Of a DNA stretch of 64,000 bases, positions 20,880 to 33,700 are shown in pieces (position 1 is the first letter of the stretch; every line of letters begins with the position of its first letter). Position numbers and translations under genes: made by a program. Source of the DNA: Neomonachus schauinslandi (lineage: Eukaryota; Chordata; Mammalia; Carnivora; Phocidae). The stretch is taken from positions 37,075,877 to 37,139,876 of the forward strand of contig NC_058410.1 in the NCBI RefSeq assembly GCF_002201575.2, given 5' to 3'. The notes under the pieces were generated by a model. It did no database searches, was not told where the DNA came from, and saw nothing but the letters and a program-made list of their open reading frames with translations.

Positions 20880-23800
20880 TATGGGCCCTGAATTAACCAT
20901 CTAATTTTCACAAAAGATATGATATACTGAGAAGTCGCAAAGTCCTACTAAAGCATCTAAAATTTTTCTCTCCAAGTAAACAGATATAAGATGGATGAAG
21001 CTTAATAGAGCACCAGAAGGCAGAAAAACAGAGGTTAAACATTCTATGAATACAAAAAGCCAGCTTAATATGAAAATAAATATACAGATTTACATAAAAA
21101 AGATAAGAAAAAATAATATACTTGTCACTTTATACTTTCATTAAAAAGCTTTATCAAATTTTTCCCTCTTCTGGGGGTATTAAAAACAAAATTTCCTGAG
21201 GTCAAGAGAAAACTATTTCAAGAAAACTATTCAAACTAATTCTTACTACACAGAACTAAAGAAATTGGAATGGCTTAAGATGAAAAAGAGAATGCTTTGT
21301 CTACTACTCTCTTAACATAAAAGGCCATTATGAAGAGGATGTTAACCAGTCGTTCTACACCATAACAAGATGAATGGATTTTAAAACATCAGCAGAAATA
21401 CTTGTAAAATTTAGCAGGATAGGTCACACTTGGAATTATTAAGAATGTTTAATATGTGGATAGGCATTGAAACAGTCTAAGAGAGGGTATGTATTCAGGA
21501 TCTTTAAGAACAGAAAAGATAATTTATCCTGAAAGTCTTGGCCTCACCTTGCTAAAGCTGGCTACTTGACAACTGACCTTTGAGATCATTTCAGGCACTT
21601 GGATTTTATAGTTTTTCTCAGAAAAGAAAAGGGCATTCTTAAATTGACTGTAGTTAATGATTTCTTATTTTATTACACGTATTATAATTTTAACACATCA
21701 CTTTTTGCCAAATTAATAGCAATATTTTAGAAGAAGATGAGAAGCTCTGTATTCGATAATGAGTTCAATGCCAATCCAATCACTTTAACCAGGGCAGTTT
21801 TGATACAGATTAGCTATAAAACAATTGAATTTCTAACTTAGTTTAATACACACAATGAATACTAGTGGGTTTTCATTTCTAAAGGTAAGCATAATTGCAC
21901 ATGTCTGGCCAGATATAATTAAGTCTGAAAAGCTGAAACCTTTTAGCCAGTATTTAGAAGAAAAAATGTAATAGTACATTTCGTTATTAAATGTTACATG
22001 CCCTATAAAATGCCACAAAAGAGACATTTTATTTTTAAAAGATTATTGGTTATATTCAAAATGACCTTCTAGACCATTAGGTAGAATTTGTTTCTGTGGA
22101 GCACTGAAAGTGATACAGCCCTCATCACTTAACTGCTGATCTCTCGGTTCCCACATATTCCAGAACTAGAATTTGGCCTGCTGAGTTCTGGCAAGGCTTG
22201 TGTTGGTATCAAGCAAACTCCCTTCCAAAAAAGTGTTGGATAGCACTACCATAACTCCGAGTTGTACTGAAATCCAAATGTGAATTTCCTGGAACACATA
22301 TGGGAACATGCAGTCAACAGATTTCTGAAACTGCATACCAGCACTTTGCTTTGCCTCTGCAAGTGCTTGCCTATCTTGGAAGAAAATCTATTAAAATCTT
22401 TTCCAATGGGTTCCGAGAGAAAATATTGAAACTAAAGTGGCCACTTCGCTAGTCAGCATCAAAGTTTTATATACTAACTTCCATATGAAGCTGGATGAAT
22501 ATAAAATGTTTTTTCTGTATACATGAGAGCACGCTACCAAAATAGCAAAAGATCAGAGTGACATTGACAGAATTGCAATTATCATCATCTTCTACACAAA
22601 TTTTCTTAAATTCAGCCTTTTTGTCCTTCATCAGAACAAAGTTGAGTCTTAATACCTAAATTTGCTATTCTGTGCTTTTGCTCAATAAAAGGTTTTGGTA
22701 AAGGCTGCTTTACATTGCATTTTCTTAAACTACCTGATTAAAATCTTGGTTTCCATATATTTTAAATATTTTCACTTATTCATTTTCTACCACCTTCCAC
22801 ACCTTATATCCAAAGCAATTCTCTTGTTCCCTACCTGAACATGTTCTCCACTCTTCAGATTTCAAGTACTTGAAAAGAAATGACAAAGTTGAGTAAACAA
22901 TTCAGCTTCTTTCTGATGTGTCATACCAATAGTCTGAGAAAGTCAAATTAACTGCTCTCTGTAATTAACCACTAGGTTTCTGATTGGTGCAGAGGGTTTT
23001 CCAATCTGGGTTTACTCAGTTTCTCAGGTAACCCTGGGCTTTTTTAAATTATAAAAAATTTATTCTAGCACAAGGCCTAATACATAGTAGCAAGAAAGGA
23101 GGACAAAGGGAGTTATATATGGAAATACCTTCTCTAAAATCTGAGGAACTACTAAATATAATAGAAATAAAACCTCTCCCCAGAATAAAAATCATTTTAA
23201 AAATAGGGTCATATATTTTCCTAAATGAAATTTTCATGCATAATCTAAAAAATATAAAAGAATTTTTAAAGACAACAGACTGGTACATAGGACTGAGTCT
23301 CAGAGCAGAAATCAGAACTGACAGGCCTCCACTGAGCAAGCTAGGCACATGTACATGAATCCAGGTCAGTTGACATAAAGTCACTATTTTTTCTCACCAC
23401 ACCTAATCCCAAAGTTGTTGTTGTTGTTTTAATGTGTTTTACTCATAAGATGACCGTCTGATAAAATGCCTCCTGCTCTGAAGTTGTAGGGCAAACTATT
23501 GTTTTAGATAACAGGTTTGAACCATGCTTGTGGCTATGTAATGGAGAGAGAGACTATCTCAGGTAGAGCCTATGTGGTATACACAGCACAGATTCAGACA
23601 GACCTGTGTCCAGGTCTGCTAGGCATCAGGGCAGCCCAACAGATGTTTATTTGAGTGAGAGGCAAAGGACCTCCTTGAGCAGAGTCCATCTTAATGGATA
23701 AGAGCCAACTTCATAGACTTGGCCCAATAAAAACAACTGAATTGGTCAATGGGGTTGGTAGTAAGTGTGACAGTGAATACAATAGGAGTTTACTACTAAT

Positions 23801-23890
23801 CAAATTTGTCTTCTAACTCACCCTGATGTATGAGTTTTAGGGAAATAGAGACTACAAATTAGGACAGAAAACAAAACTAAAAAAGCTGTT
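20880..23890. other. Unassigned 3-kb noncoding stretch
   Basis: No transposon boundary, exon or RNA gene recognised. 22030-22460 is less AT-rich than its neighbours. Overlapping sense and antisense frames at 23049-23384 show no domain and look like chance. Confidence 0.5.
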
Positions 23891-23908
23891 TCTTAAAAAA
23901 ACATTTCA

Positions 23909-24106
23909 GGGGCCCCTGGGTGGCTCAGTCGTTAAGCGTCTGCCTTCAGCTCAGGTCATGATCCCAGGGTCCTGGGATTGAGCCCCGCATCGGGCTCCCT
24001 GCTCCACGGGAAGCCTGCTTCTCCCTCTCCCACTCCCTCTGCTTGTGTTCCTGCTCTCGCTGTCTCTCTCTCTCTGTCAAATAAATAAGTAAAATCTTAA
24101 AAAAAA
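23909..24106 (+). mobile_element. CAN-SINE, sense, with TSD
   Basis: 'ggggcccctgggtggctcag', 'cgttaagcgtctgccttcag', 'gattgagccccgcatcgggc', then 'tccctctcccactccctctg' and 'ctcgctgtctctctctctct', a body I associate with arctoid carnivores. Near-identical flanks aaaaaacatttca / aaaaaaccatttca at 23896-23908 and 24102-24115. Confidence 0.93.
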
Positions 24107-24116
24107 ACCATTTCAT

Positions 24117-24968
24117 AAGGTGTTGAGTGAGGTTCAAGCCAATCCTTGAGGATATACTCATTGGAAAAAAAATACTAAGACAACAGAAAGACATACTCCC
24201 CAATGACCTTACAGCACCATGAGGTACAGGATATCAGCTGTCCCCCAGCTCCATGAGGAACGTGATACACTGCACAGCTAACAGTGGCAGTATACCACAA
24301 GAACAATGGTATTGGGGATGCAGGGGCTAGAGATCATGGCTACCTGTGGAGGCTGAGAATGTAAGGAACACATGTTTGTTACCTATCATAATTCCCAGCT
24401 ATAAGTAAGAAAGACTTTGAATACAGTCAAGTCCCAAAATAGCAGATGAAAGTGAGAGCCAAGGAAATATTGCTTATTTCTAATAATCCATCTCTATATA
24501 CCCTCTTCCAGGTTAGTCTGGAACAACATGGGTTGTGTATTTATCACATACCAGTTAAGATTAGAAGTAGTTCAGATTATAAGAACTCAGGAAAAATCTA
24601 ATTCTTTGGCATTTCTAAGCAGAGCAAATTGTTAAAAATACACTGATAAACTCACTAGCTTAATTTTGAAGCAAGGAATAAACCAGAAAATTGATTAAAA
24701 TGCTCTTAGCAGTAATCACTACTTTCTTTTTATTGAAATTCTCCCCTTGCTTTCTATAAACCTGATTTTTTTTCCTAACTTCCTAGTTATTCCATCTTAG
24801 ATTTCTCAACTTCTTTTTCCGTTCACCTCTTAAAGGTCCATGTGCTCCAAAGCCCCATCTTTTGTCCTCAGATCATTCTCTGTATGTTCTTCCTGGAAGA
24901 TCTCAGTCCAAGCAGTTTCACTTACAATTTATGTGCTGACAATTTTCTTATATAGCTGACATGGTTAA
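24117..24968. other. Unassigned noncoding stretch
   Basis: No repeat boundary is safely assignable. 24770-24960 has a pyrimidine-rich composition. Confidence 0.5.
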
Positions 24969-24981
24969 AAAACAAATCATT

Positions 24982-25200
24982 AAGTGACACCTGGGTGGCC
25001 CCGTCGGTTGGGTGTCCAACTCTTGATTTCAGATCAGGTCATGATCTCAGGGTCCTGGGATCAAGCCCTGCACTTGGCTCCAAGCTCAGGAGGAAGTCTG
25101 CTTGAGGATTTTTCTCTCTCCTTCTTCCCCCCTCCCTCCCCCCACTCATGCGCACATGCTCTCTCTCTCTCAAATAAATAAATGAATCTTTAAATAAAAG
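24982..25200 (+). mobile_element. CAN-SINE, sense, with 12-bp TSD
   Basis: 'gacacctgggtggccccgtc', 'gtccaactcttgatttcag' and a long C/T body. This is the 'caactcttgatttc' sub-type, also seen at 52349 and in the outer SINE at 15648. Perfect duplication aaacaaatcatt at 24970-24981 and 25201-25212. Confidence 0.93.
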
Positions 25201-25212
25201 AAACAAATCATT

Positions 25213-26185
25213 TCAAGTTTTCAAATCTCAGAGAAATGGGGAGGATCAGGGATCTGGTGAGTAGAAGCAAAAGTAAAAGAAAGTTCAGGTAGGAAAAAAA
25301 GTGTGTATTTATAGCATAGCATCTACAATACCTTTCAGATAACTGGGCTACTCAGAAGACACTTTACTTGAAAGTGTTAACAATTTTAACCCAGTAGAAG
25401 CATTTGTAGTCTTTTCACCAATATAATCTGGCCAGGGTGTGTTAGGAGAAACAATCCCCAAATCTCATATATTTTGTTTAGCCAGGAAAAATCCTTGAAG
25501 GATGAGGGAATCTTATCCATTGCTCTGTTTTATTTCACTGCTTCAATTGCACATCTTTTAAAAATGTGATCTAACATTATCAGATTCAGAAGAAGAAAAA
25601 AAAAAAAAACACTGGGGTCAGAACATTTGGGAAGTAAAAGAGAAAGTTAGTGTTCAATATGCCAAACTCAAGCCTCAGAGGAAGGTCTTCCTTCTAATCA
25701 CCTGATGTGGTAGAAGTTTATGTACTTTTAAATCAACAGGTGTTTATCTCATAAAATACAAATATTATGCTATTTTAACAACATCCTTGGCTGTCCTAAG
25801 GATACTTAGGATAAAATAGGAGGAAAAGCTCTCCTGTCCCTGAGGCAAGGATTTCAGCTGACTTGACCATGTCTGTGTGCATATGTGTAGTAGGATAGTG
25901 GTGAGGGAGATAAAGTGATGGTCTTTCTTGCTTTGTAAAACATTTATTGGATGAATTGAAGACATCAACTATACAGATGTCTACATCTGGCCTCTCCGGC
26001 ACCCATTGTTCTCAAGAGAGTTCAAACCCTTTCTAAAGCAGTATCACTGCCTCACCAGGACCCACAGTGAGAAATCAGTCAGATACATGTGCAAAACAAC
26101 GTTCTGCCTACTCCATGTGTTCAATGTCTAGCAAAGATACAGGCAATAAACAGTGTAAATGTGTAAGTTACACTGATGTGTGTCA
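25213..26185. other. Unassigned noncoding stretch
   Basis: Contains an A-run at about 25594-25609. No gene, RNA or repeat recognised. Confidence 0.5.
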
Positions 26186-26186
26186 T

Positions 26187-26213
26187 ATATATATATATAT
26201 ATGTGTGTGTGTT
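26187..26213. repeat. (TA)n(TG)n microsatellite
   Basis: Alternating ta units pass into tg units immediately before the T-rich tail of an antisense SINE. Confidence 0.9.
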
Positions 26214-26416
26214 TTTTTAATCGTTTTATTTAAGAGAGAAAGACAAAGAGTGTGAGAGAGAGCGAGCATGAATCGGGGGGGTGGAGGGCAGAGGGAGAGG
26301 GAGAAGCAGTCTACTAGCTGAGTGGGGAGCCCAACATGGGGTTTGATCCCAGGACTCCAGAATCATGACCTGACCCGAAAGCAGATGCTTAACCGACTGA
26401 GCCACCCAGGAGCCCC
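26214..26416 (-). mobile_element. CAN-SINE, antisense
   Basis: Tail 'tttttttaatcgttttattt', GA-rich body, 'cccaacatggggtttgatcc' and head 'cgactgagccacccaggagc'. I cannot define a duplication because the left flank is a microsatellite. Confidence 0.93.
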
Positions 26417-26620
26417 AATGTCTGCCTTTTATATTTTATTTGAATGGGCCATTTATAAGCAGTCTTGTACTGAACTAAAATACTAAAGTTTAAATATATT
26501 CTTGGCAAACCATCCTTTCCTATATGGAGCATAGGCTCATCTCACTTAAGAGAGTTTATAAAATGCCAAATTAAGTTTTACTTCTATTTCCCTTCATCAC
26601 TTACTTGTAAGTATAAATTT

Positions 26621-26728
26621 TTTAAAGATTTTTTTTTTTAGTAATCTCTATACCTAATGTGGAGCTTGAACTCACAACCCCAAGATCAAGAGTCACATGC
26701 TCTACTGACTGAGCCAGCCAGGTGCCCC
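26621..26728 (-). mobile_element. Short CAN-SINE, antisense, with 15-bp TSD
   Basis: 'tttaaagatttttttttt', then 'aatgtggagcttgaactcac' and 'gactgagccagccaggtgcc'. It lacks the CT-rich middle, as at 14873. Duplication tgtaagtataaattt / tgtaaatataaattt at 26606-26620 and 26729-26743, with one mismatch. Confidence 0.93.
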
Positions 26729-26744
26729 TGTAAATATAAATTTA

Positions 26745-27185
26745 ATATGCACCACACACCTGATATGTTCAAGATACTGTGCTAATAAATCAAGGATGGG
26801 AGGGGGTTTAGGGAGGAATGAGATGTGGCCCCTGCATGAAACATCTCACAATCTATTCCAGACACAGACACAAGGTCACTAACCTTAAAACCAGGCATTC
26901 AATGATAAGTGAGATGACAGTAGCCACAGGATATGGTGAGAGAACAGACAATTGAGCTGACCTTGGAATTCAAGGATATGTTTTCCCTATGGAAGGAAGA
27001 ATATTGCAGGCAGAATGTTAAGCATAGACCAAGTCATGGGGAAATGAAAAAAAATGTATCAAAATTAAAATGCTTCTTGTTCTCCTTGGCAGGACAAGCT
27101 TGGGGGATCAGTGGAGAGGTATTTTCAGGTGTGCTCTGGGGAATTCTTACGTCCCTGGAGAAGTTATCTGACATGCAATAAACCC
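26745..27185. other. Probable ancient repeat, unassigned
   Basis: 'aagatactgtgctaataaat', 'gtggcccctgcatgaaacat', 'aggcagaatgttaagcatag' and similar phrases resemble the old 'cactgtgctagg...agcattccaggcag' repeat class. Family not named. An 82-codon frame over it has no domain. Confidence 0.4.
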
Positions 27186-27239
27186 ACAAAGGAAGAAATA
27201 AAAATGACTAATAAATATGTTTATTTGCTAACTGGATAG

Positions 27240-27740
27240 CAAAGAAACACAAAATATTTATTTTTTACCTATCAATAATATAAGTAATAATAACACTCTG
27301 ATTTGGCAAGAATGTGCAGAAAATGGACATTTTTATATATTTCTTGAGATATATCCTAAGGAAATCATCAGCCTGCAAGAAAATATATTAACAAAGAGAT
27401 TCATCAGGACATCATTTAATAGTAAAGAAAAGTTTGGGAAAAAAACTAAATGTCCAACAATAAGAAAGAGGTTAAATAAATTAGTATACAAATAAAATAT
27501 AAAATATTATGCAGTCATTAAATATATTGGAATAATTAATGAGAAGAACTTATGTGCATGCTTAATGTTAACTGAAAAAATTATGTCTATGCATAGAGAC
27601 AGAAAACTATGAGAATGCATAAAAAAATAGTGGCATGTTACATCAGTGGTAGATAAAATAATGGTTTTTGTTTTCTTTTTCTCCTCATCTGCATTTTCTA
27701 AAATTTCTAAGATGAATGTGCAATGATATTATATCAAGAA
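27240..27740 (+). repeat. L1M 3' UTR, sense
   Basis: 'tgagatatatcctaaggaa', 'aaaactaaatgtccaacaat', 'aggttaaataaattagtata' and 'attatgcagtcattaaat' match the 3' region of an old L1 (L1MC/ME-like). Confidence 0.65.
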
Positions 27741-27744
27741 AAAT

Positions 27745-28800
27745 CATTTACCCAACTGAACAAAAAAGCAGAAACACAGTTCTTGGTTCCTATACTGGAA
27801 AAAGGGCAAGGTACCTTATGGTAGTGAGCACAATTTTCCTTTTGCCACTGAAAGGAAACATTGGAAGAAGGGGGTTTTACACCCCCTTTTAATGAATAAT
27901 AATCACTTATTATAGTGTGAAGTTATTGCTCTCCCTCATTGCTCCACCCAGCCACACACACAGAATCTGCCCCCCAACACAAACTTGAATAGACAACTTC
28001 CAGGGAGTACTCCTCTCCAGTACTGCCTTCCACTAGACCATTCTATTAGGAATCTAAGGAAACATTAACTCTTTGAAGTTGCTAGATATGTCTATACTTA
28101 TACCATGGCAAAATAGAGTCATGTTCAACCAAATTAGGGAAAAATACTCAGTTCCATGACATTATTTTAAAATATATTCAAACACTCTGCATTTTTCCTC
28201 AGCATTTAACAAGCTCTGTAGTTTATTGATTACAGTGGAGGTACGGTCTCTTCCAGTGGGTTTAGGACTTAATTAGGAAATAAATGTCAAGACACACATG
28301 TGTCATTATATAGGTATGTGAGAAAGTGAGTTTAACTCTCATAATCAAGGCCTTGTGGCAAATAATATAGAAATAATGCCTGGTTTTATAGTTTTGGTAA
28401 AACTTGATTTTCCTGAAGAATCTTAGTTTTTCTCTTGAGTTAAAACATTCATTTTGCTAGTTCAGGGCATTTGGTAACTTTGTTAGGACAAAAGTGAGAT
28501 ACTGCCAATATAGTTTATTTTAAAAGTTTTATGCCCTTCCTTTCCTTAACAGGATAGGGGTTTATAAATAAAAAAGCATAGTTTTCTTTTTGACTTTCAA
28601 TAGTGAAAATATAAAGATAGTTTCATGGAAAATGAGTTTGTAGATTTCAAAAAAAAAAAAAACGTTCATCGGTTCTGCTGTAACACACATACATATTCCT
28701 AAAACTTCTTACTATGCAAAATTGTTGAACAAAAACACAGGGCTTATGGGGAAAATGGGCACATTAGTGGCACATTACTCAAAAACTTTGTTAGTTACAC
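27745..28800. other. Unassigned noncoding stretch
   Basis: Holds a small perfect hairpin at 27868-27888 (aagggggt / accccctt, 5-nt loop) and an A-run near 28650. No gene recognised. Confidence 0.5.
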
Positions 28801-28804
28801 ATTT

Positions 28805-30770
28805 TTAAAAATATGGAAACCACTTATATATCTTCTATGGCAATCCAAATCAAAATCCCAGTAAGATTTTTGTGGATATCAACAAACTGATTCTAAAGTT
28901 TATATGGAGAGGCAAAGGTCTCAGTAGAGCCAACACAATATCAAAGGGAAGGAGAACAAAATTAGAGGAGAGATACTGCCCAATTTCTAAACTTACTATA
29001 AAGCTACAGTAATCAAGATTGTGGTATTGGTGAAGGAATAGACAAATACATCAATGTAACAGAATAGAAAAACCAGAAATAAACCTCCATATATATAGTT
29101 AACTGATTTTTTTTAAACGAGTAAAGGCAATGCAATGGAGCAAAAATAGTCTCTCCAACAAATGATACTGGAACAACTGGGCATACACTTGCAAAAAATG
29201 AACCTAGATACAGAGTTTAGACTCTTCACAAAAATTAAGCAAAATGGATCATAGACCTAAATGTAAAATACAAAACTATAAAATTCCTAGAAGATAATAT
29301 AAGAGAAAACCTAGATGACCTTGGGTTTGGCGATGCCTTTTTAGATACAAAATCAAAAATACAATCCATAAAAGAAATAATTGGTAAGCTGGGCCTCATT
29401 AAAATTAAAAACTTCTGGGGGTGCCTGGGTGGCTCAGCTGGGTAAGCGTCTGCCTTCGGCTCAGGTCATGATCTTGGAGTCCTGGGACTGAGCCCTGCAT
29501 CGGGCTCCCTGCTCAGTGGGGAGCTTGCTTCTTCCGCTGCCTCACCCCCTGCTTGTGCTCTTTCTCTCTCTGTGTCAAATAAATAAATAAAAATCTTTAA
29601 AAAAAATTAAAAACTCCTGCTCTGTGAAAGACAATATTAAGAGAATTAGAAGACAAGCCACAGACTGGAAGGAAATATTTGCAAAAGACAAATCTGATAA
29701 AGGACTTAGCCAAAATATACAAAGAATTTTTTAAATTCAGCAATAAGAAAACAAACAACTGGATCTTAAAATGGGCCAAAGAATTTAATAGACACCTCAC
29801 CAAAGAAGATATACAGATGACAAATAAGCACTTAAAAAGATGCTCCACATGGTATGTCATAAGGGAAATGAAAATTAAAACAATGAGATATTATTATAAA
29901 TCTATTAAAATGGCCCAAATCTGAAACACTGACAATACCAAATGCCATCAAGGATGTGCAACAACAGTAACTCTCATTCAATGCTAGTGGGAACACAAAA
30001 TGGCTCAGCCTCTTTGGAAGACAGTTTGGTGGTTTCTTGCAAAATTAAACATACTCTTACCATATGATCCAGCAATCACACTCCTTGGTATTTACCCAAA
30101 GGAGATGAAAACTTGTGTCCATACAAAAAAACTGTACACAGATGTTTAGAGGAGATTTACTAATAATTGCCAAAACTTGGGAACAACGAAGATATCCTTC
30201 AAGAGGTGAGAGGATAAACAAAATATGGTACATCCAGACAATGTAATATAATTCAGCGTGAAAAAGAAATGAGCTACAAACCATGAAAAGATAAGGAGAA
30301 AACTTAAATGCATATTACTAATTGAAAGAAGCCAGTCTGAGAAGGATAAATACTATATGATTCCAACTACATGACATTCTGGAAAAGGAAAAACTATAGA
30401 TACAATAAAAAGATCAGTTTTGTGCGGGGAAAGATGAATAGACAGAGCAAGGAGGATTTTTAGGCAATAAAAATAGTAAAATATTTTAATGATGGATATA
30501 GGTCATTATACATTTGTCCAAACCCATTGAATGTGCAACATCAACAGCAAACCCTTAGGTAAACCATGGACTTTTGGTGATTATAATGTGTCAATGTAGG
30601 TTCATCCTTGGTCAAAAATGTACCATTTTGGTAAGTAATATTGATAATAGGGGAAGACTCTGCAAGTACAGAGGCAGGGAATATATAGGATATCTCTGTA
30701 CTACAATCTTTTCAATTTTATTATAAATAAAATTACTCTAAAAATGGAGTCATTAAAAAAATAGAATCCT
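28805..30770 (+). repeat. L1M ORF2 end and 3' UTR, sense (SINE-interrupted)
   Basis: ORF2-end landmarks: 'gcaatccaaatcaaaatccc', 'actataaagctacagtaatc', 'gatactggaacaactgggca' and 'tcatagacctaaatgtaaaa'. After the SINE at 29418-29602 it continues with 'gacaagccacagactggaag' and a 3' UTR to about 30770. The 81-codon frame at 29679-29924 is a decayed ORF2 C-terminal piece. 5'-truncated and non-functional. Confidence 0.85.
29418..29602 (+). mobile_element. CAN-SINE, sense, with 17-bp TSD
   Basis: 'gggtgcctgggtggctcagc', 'gggactgagccctgcatcgg' and tail 'aataaataaataaaaatctt'. Duplication aaaattaaaaacttctg / aaaattaaaaactcctg at 29401-29417 and 29603-29619, with one mismatch. Inserted in L1 ORF2 sequence. 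Confidence 0.95.
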
Positions 30771-30774
30771 AATA

Positions 30775-31555
30775 AAAATACATAACATTACAATAAATAT
30801 GGTACTTTACGTTGAAAAAAAGACCTGAAGTTTTCTTGTAAATATGGGCATCTGAAAGGTTGGAGCTTGTGAGTTACTGTGAGGTAGTGGTGTGAAAATT
30901 ATCCTAAATTGGACTTAAAGTTATAACACTAGATGTAAATGAATGGGGCTCTTAACAGAGTAAACTGAGGTAGTTGGTAGATGTTTGAAGTGTCCACCTG
31001 TGTGCATTTTGTGTATTCCTATGTGGTTTTGTTTGGTACCATGCACTTTCCTGCATTCAAACAGTGTTTTTTGCAGACAAAGTTGTGCATTAGCAAATGT
31101 CAGATTCACATTATGCTCAAATTGTTCCCAAATACATCAACCATTTTAGAACAAATTCACACTCCCAAAACAAAGACATTTGCCTATGGTTAATAAGATT
31201 GTGTGACAGACACTAGGTTGATTCAACTACTATACAATTCCAACCTCTTATTTTTGCTTACCTATATTATAGAGGGTGAAAAAATTAAAATGCAATTGAA
31301 GCTATAGGTTGCCATGTGACACAATTCTTATTAATTACATCAAGGAATAAGACAGTCTGAGCAATGAGGCATAAACACTTGGGAGGTGAGCATAATGTCC
31401 CAGTTGATGATTATGTCAGATAGGAGCCCTTACTAAAATCCTCTTCTCCTATGATATCCCAATAGGCCAAATCACTGGAAATGTGCACAGATCATAGTAT
31501 AGAATACTGATGATTAGCTCTATTGTCAGAAAATATATATTGAAATAAATTTGGT
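30775..31555. other. Unassigned noncoding stretch
   Basis: Sense and antisense frames near 30921-31193 overlap and show no domain. No repeat recognised. Confidence 0.5.
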
Positions 31556-31559
31556 TGCA

Positions 31560-32060
31560 AATTATGTGACTTGTATATGAATACTCACAGAAGCTTTATC
31601 CACAAGTCAAGTGTGGAAACAACCCAAATGTCCATCAACAGGTGAGTAGATAAACAAATTATGGTTTACCCAAACAATGGAAGACTACTCAGCAATTAAA
31701 AGGAAAGGAATATGATATTTGGAATTCCATAGATAAATCCCAGAAGCATGATTCTGAGTGAAAGAAATCAGATACAAAATATTTCATACTATATTAGTCC
31801 ATTTATATGAAATTCTAGGAAACACAGTCTCCTCTATAGGGATAAACTAGATCAGTGCCTGCCTGGGGCTTGGGGAGAAGACGAGTATGGGCTAAAAAGG
31901 GGCAAAGGGGAACTTTTTTTAGTTAACGGAAATGTTCTATATCTTGATTTGATAGAGGTTACATGATTGTATCCTTTTAAAAACTCATAAAACTGTACAT
32001 TTAAAGTGTATGCTATTAATTGCAAATAAATTACATTTCATTAAAGTTGATTTTTAAAGA
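31560..32060 (+). repeat. L1M 3' UTR, sense
   Basis: 'acaacccaaatgtccatcaa', 'aatggaagactactcagcaa', 'aaactgtacatttaaagtgt' and 'taattgcaaataaattacat' match an L1MA/MB-like 3' end. Confidence 0.75.
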
Positions 32061-32064
32061 TATC

Positions 32065-33100
32065 AAACTAGCCAAACTACTTGATATTCTTGGGACCCTT
32101 TGGCCAACAATTCAAGCTCTAATTCTCAAATCTTGATGTTCACAAGTGTAGCCAGAAAGGAAGAAATTATAGACTATGACCATATAAACTTATTACACCT
32201 CACCTTATGAATTTGGGTTTCTTCCCTAATTTTTTACACTATCTAACTTCAGTTCAACATGTCAAAGTACTACAAAGAACTCATTAATATACTCAGTCTT
32301 ACTTCCAACAGTTTTAAGCTGCCTTTCTTTGACATTCTCTCAAGAAATCTCTAAATGACCCAAAACCTGGAGACTTCATTTTTTGGAAAAGAAAAATGTT
32401 TTAAAATTATCTTTGAAAGGACCTTGTCATATATTTTTTACCTCTTGCAAACTCTGGTGTATAGAATTTTGATTCACGACTCCCTGATAAAAAAGACAAC
32501 ATATGGAATCATATAAAATATTCTCCCATTGGGAGATTAGAATTTTAGGAATCCCCCCAAAACAAATAATTTTCAGGAGGTTGTAGTACCCACCAAAGGC
32601 CTATGACCAAGTAGACAACTGCAGGAAAGAACAGCTTCCATCCAAGACCCATCAGTTAAGATTCAAGTGACCACAACCACAGATCATCAAACTAATTTGC
32701 TTGCTTTTTCCCACCATTTTCTTGTTTTGTTGTTTATTCTTCCCTCTTTGCTAGTTTAAAGTTCTGAGTTGTTAACAGAACTAACTATGATATCTGTAAT
32801 AGATTAACATGTAACTATGATATTTATAAAATCCCTTTCCTTAATGTTGATTTTTGCATCCTTAGCCACTCCTTGGTGGCATATTTTACCCAAATCATTA
32901 GCAGATTGTAGCAAGGTAATAAACTTATACTAAGGAGTGATTAAAGATATAGTTTTATTCATGTATTATAATAAACTGATATTAAAGGAAGCTGGATGAC
33001 ACTCCTTTAGTACCAATTCCTTGTAATACATCAGATAATTTCCTGGGAATTTGTACTAAGTGACACTGTAAAGGAAAAATACCACAATTTTTTAAAATTA
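32065..33100. other. Unassigned noncoding stretch left of the retroviral relic
   Basis: No landmark is safe enough to assign. It could include further decayed retroviral sequence, but I see no motif that proves it. Confidence 0.45.
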
Positions 33101-33103
33101 AAA

Positions 33104-33170
33104 TTAAAAGGAGAAGGAGAGTAATGGGAAGAAGAAGAAGGATAAGAAGAAGAAGAGAAGAAGAAATAGA
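33104..33170. repeat. Purine-rich (GAA)n-like tract
   Basis: Irregular gaa/gag units. A separate T-run lies at 33241-33272. Confidence 0.85.
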
Positions 33171-33639
33171 AACCTAAAACCCTCTTTCATATTATACCTT
33201 GATATAGAGGGGCTTTGTCACCAAAAAAAATTTGAGGCTGTTTTTTTTGTTTGTTTTTTTTTTTTTTTTTTGAGAACTAGCTTTGGTAACCAAAGTCTTA
33301 CAGAAATAAGACTGGGAAATAACTAAGGAAGACTGGGTGCATATGTGGTGGCTATCTCACTTTTACAGACCTTACAAATAGTCACTACTTAGACTCAACA
33401 TGAAGCTCTTTTGCTTTATATCTACTTGATAATTTCTATAATAAAAAAGGGATTGTCCGGTGCAGTACCACTTTTATTATGTGGTAATAAAACATTACAA
33501 TACTCTGAAAACTTTGCAGGGATGTTTTGGCTAAAAAGAGATCATGGTCCTTAATAACTAGTGACATAAAATATCCAGCCGAAAGCCTATCGGCTACTGC
33601 TCTTCAGTAAGATAAGGATTTGTTGTATCAGTAAACTGA

Positions 33640-33700
33640 TGTCTGACTTCAGAATAAAGCTCAGTTTGGCTGTTGGGTCTTCTCAGAAAAGAGAAAGAGA
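33640..33700 (+). promoter_or_regulatory. Possible LTR polyadenylation region
   Basis: An AATAAA at 33653-33658 is followed by 'gctcagtttggctgttgggt', a layout like the R/U5 part of a gammaretrovirus-type LTR. A degenerate similar string (aactcagttt...gtggggtcctc) occurs near 34820-34850 beyond the Env relic. No LTR ends are defined. Tentative. Confidence 0.3.

Noticed and set aside
22030..22460. Possible exon in a less AT-rich patch
   Set aside because: No frame longer than background and no paired splice sites. The minus-strand frame at 21833-22027 ends before it.
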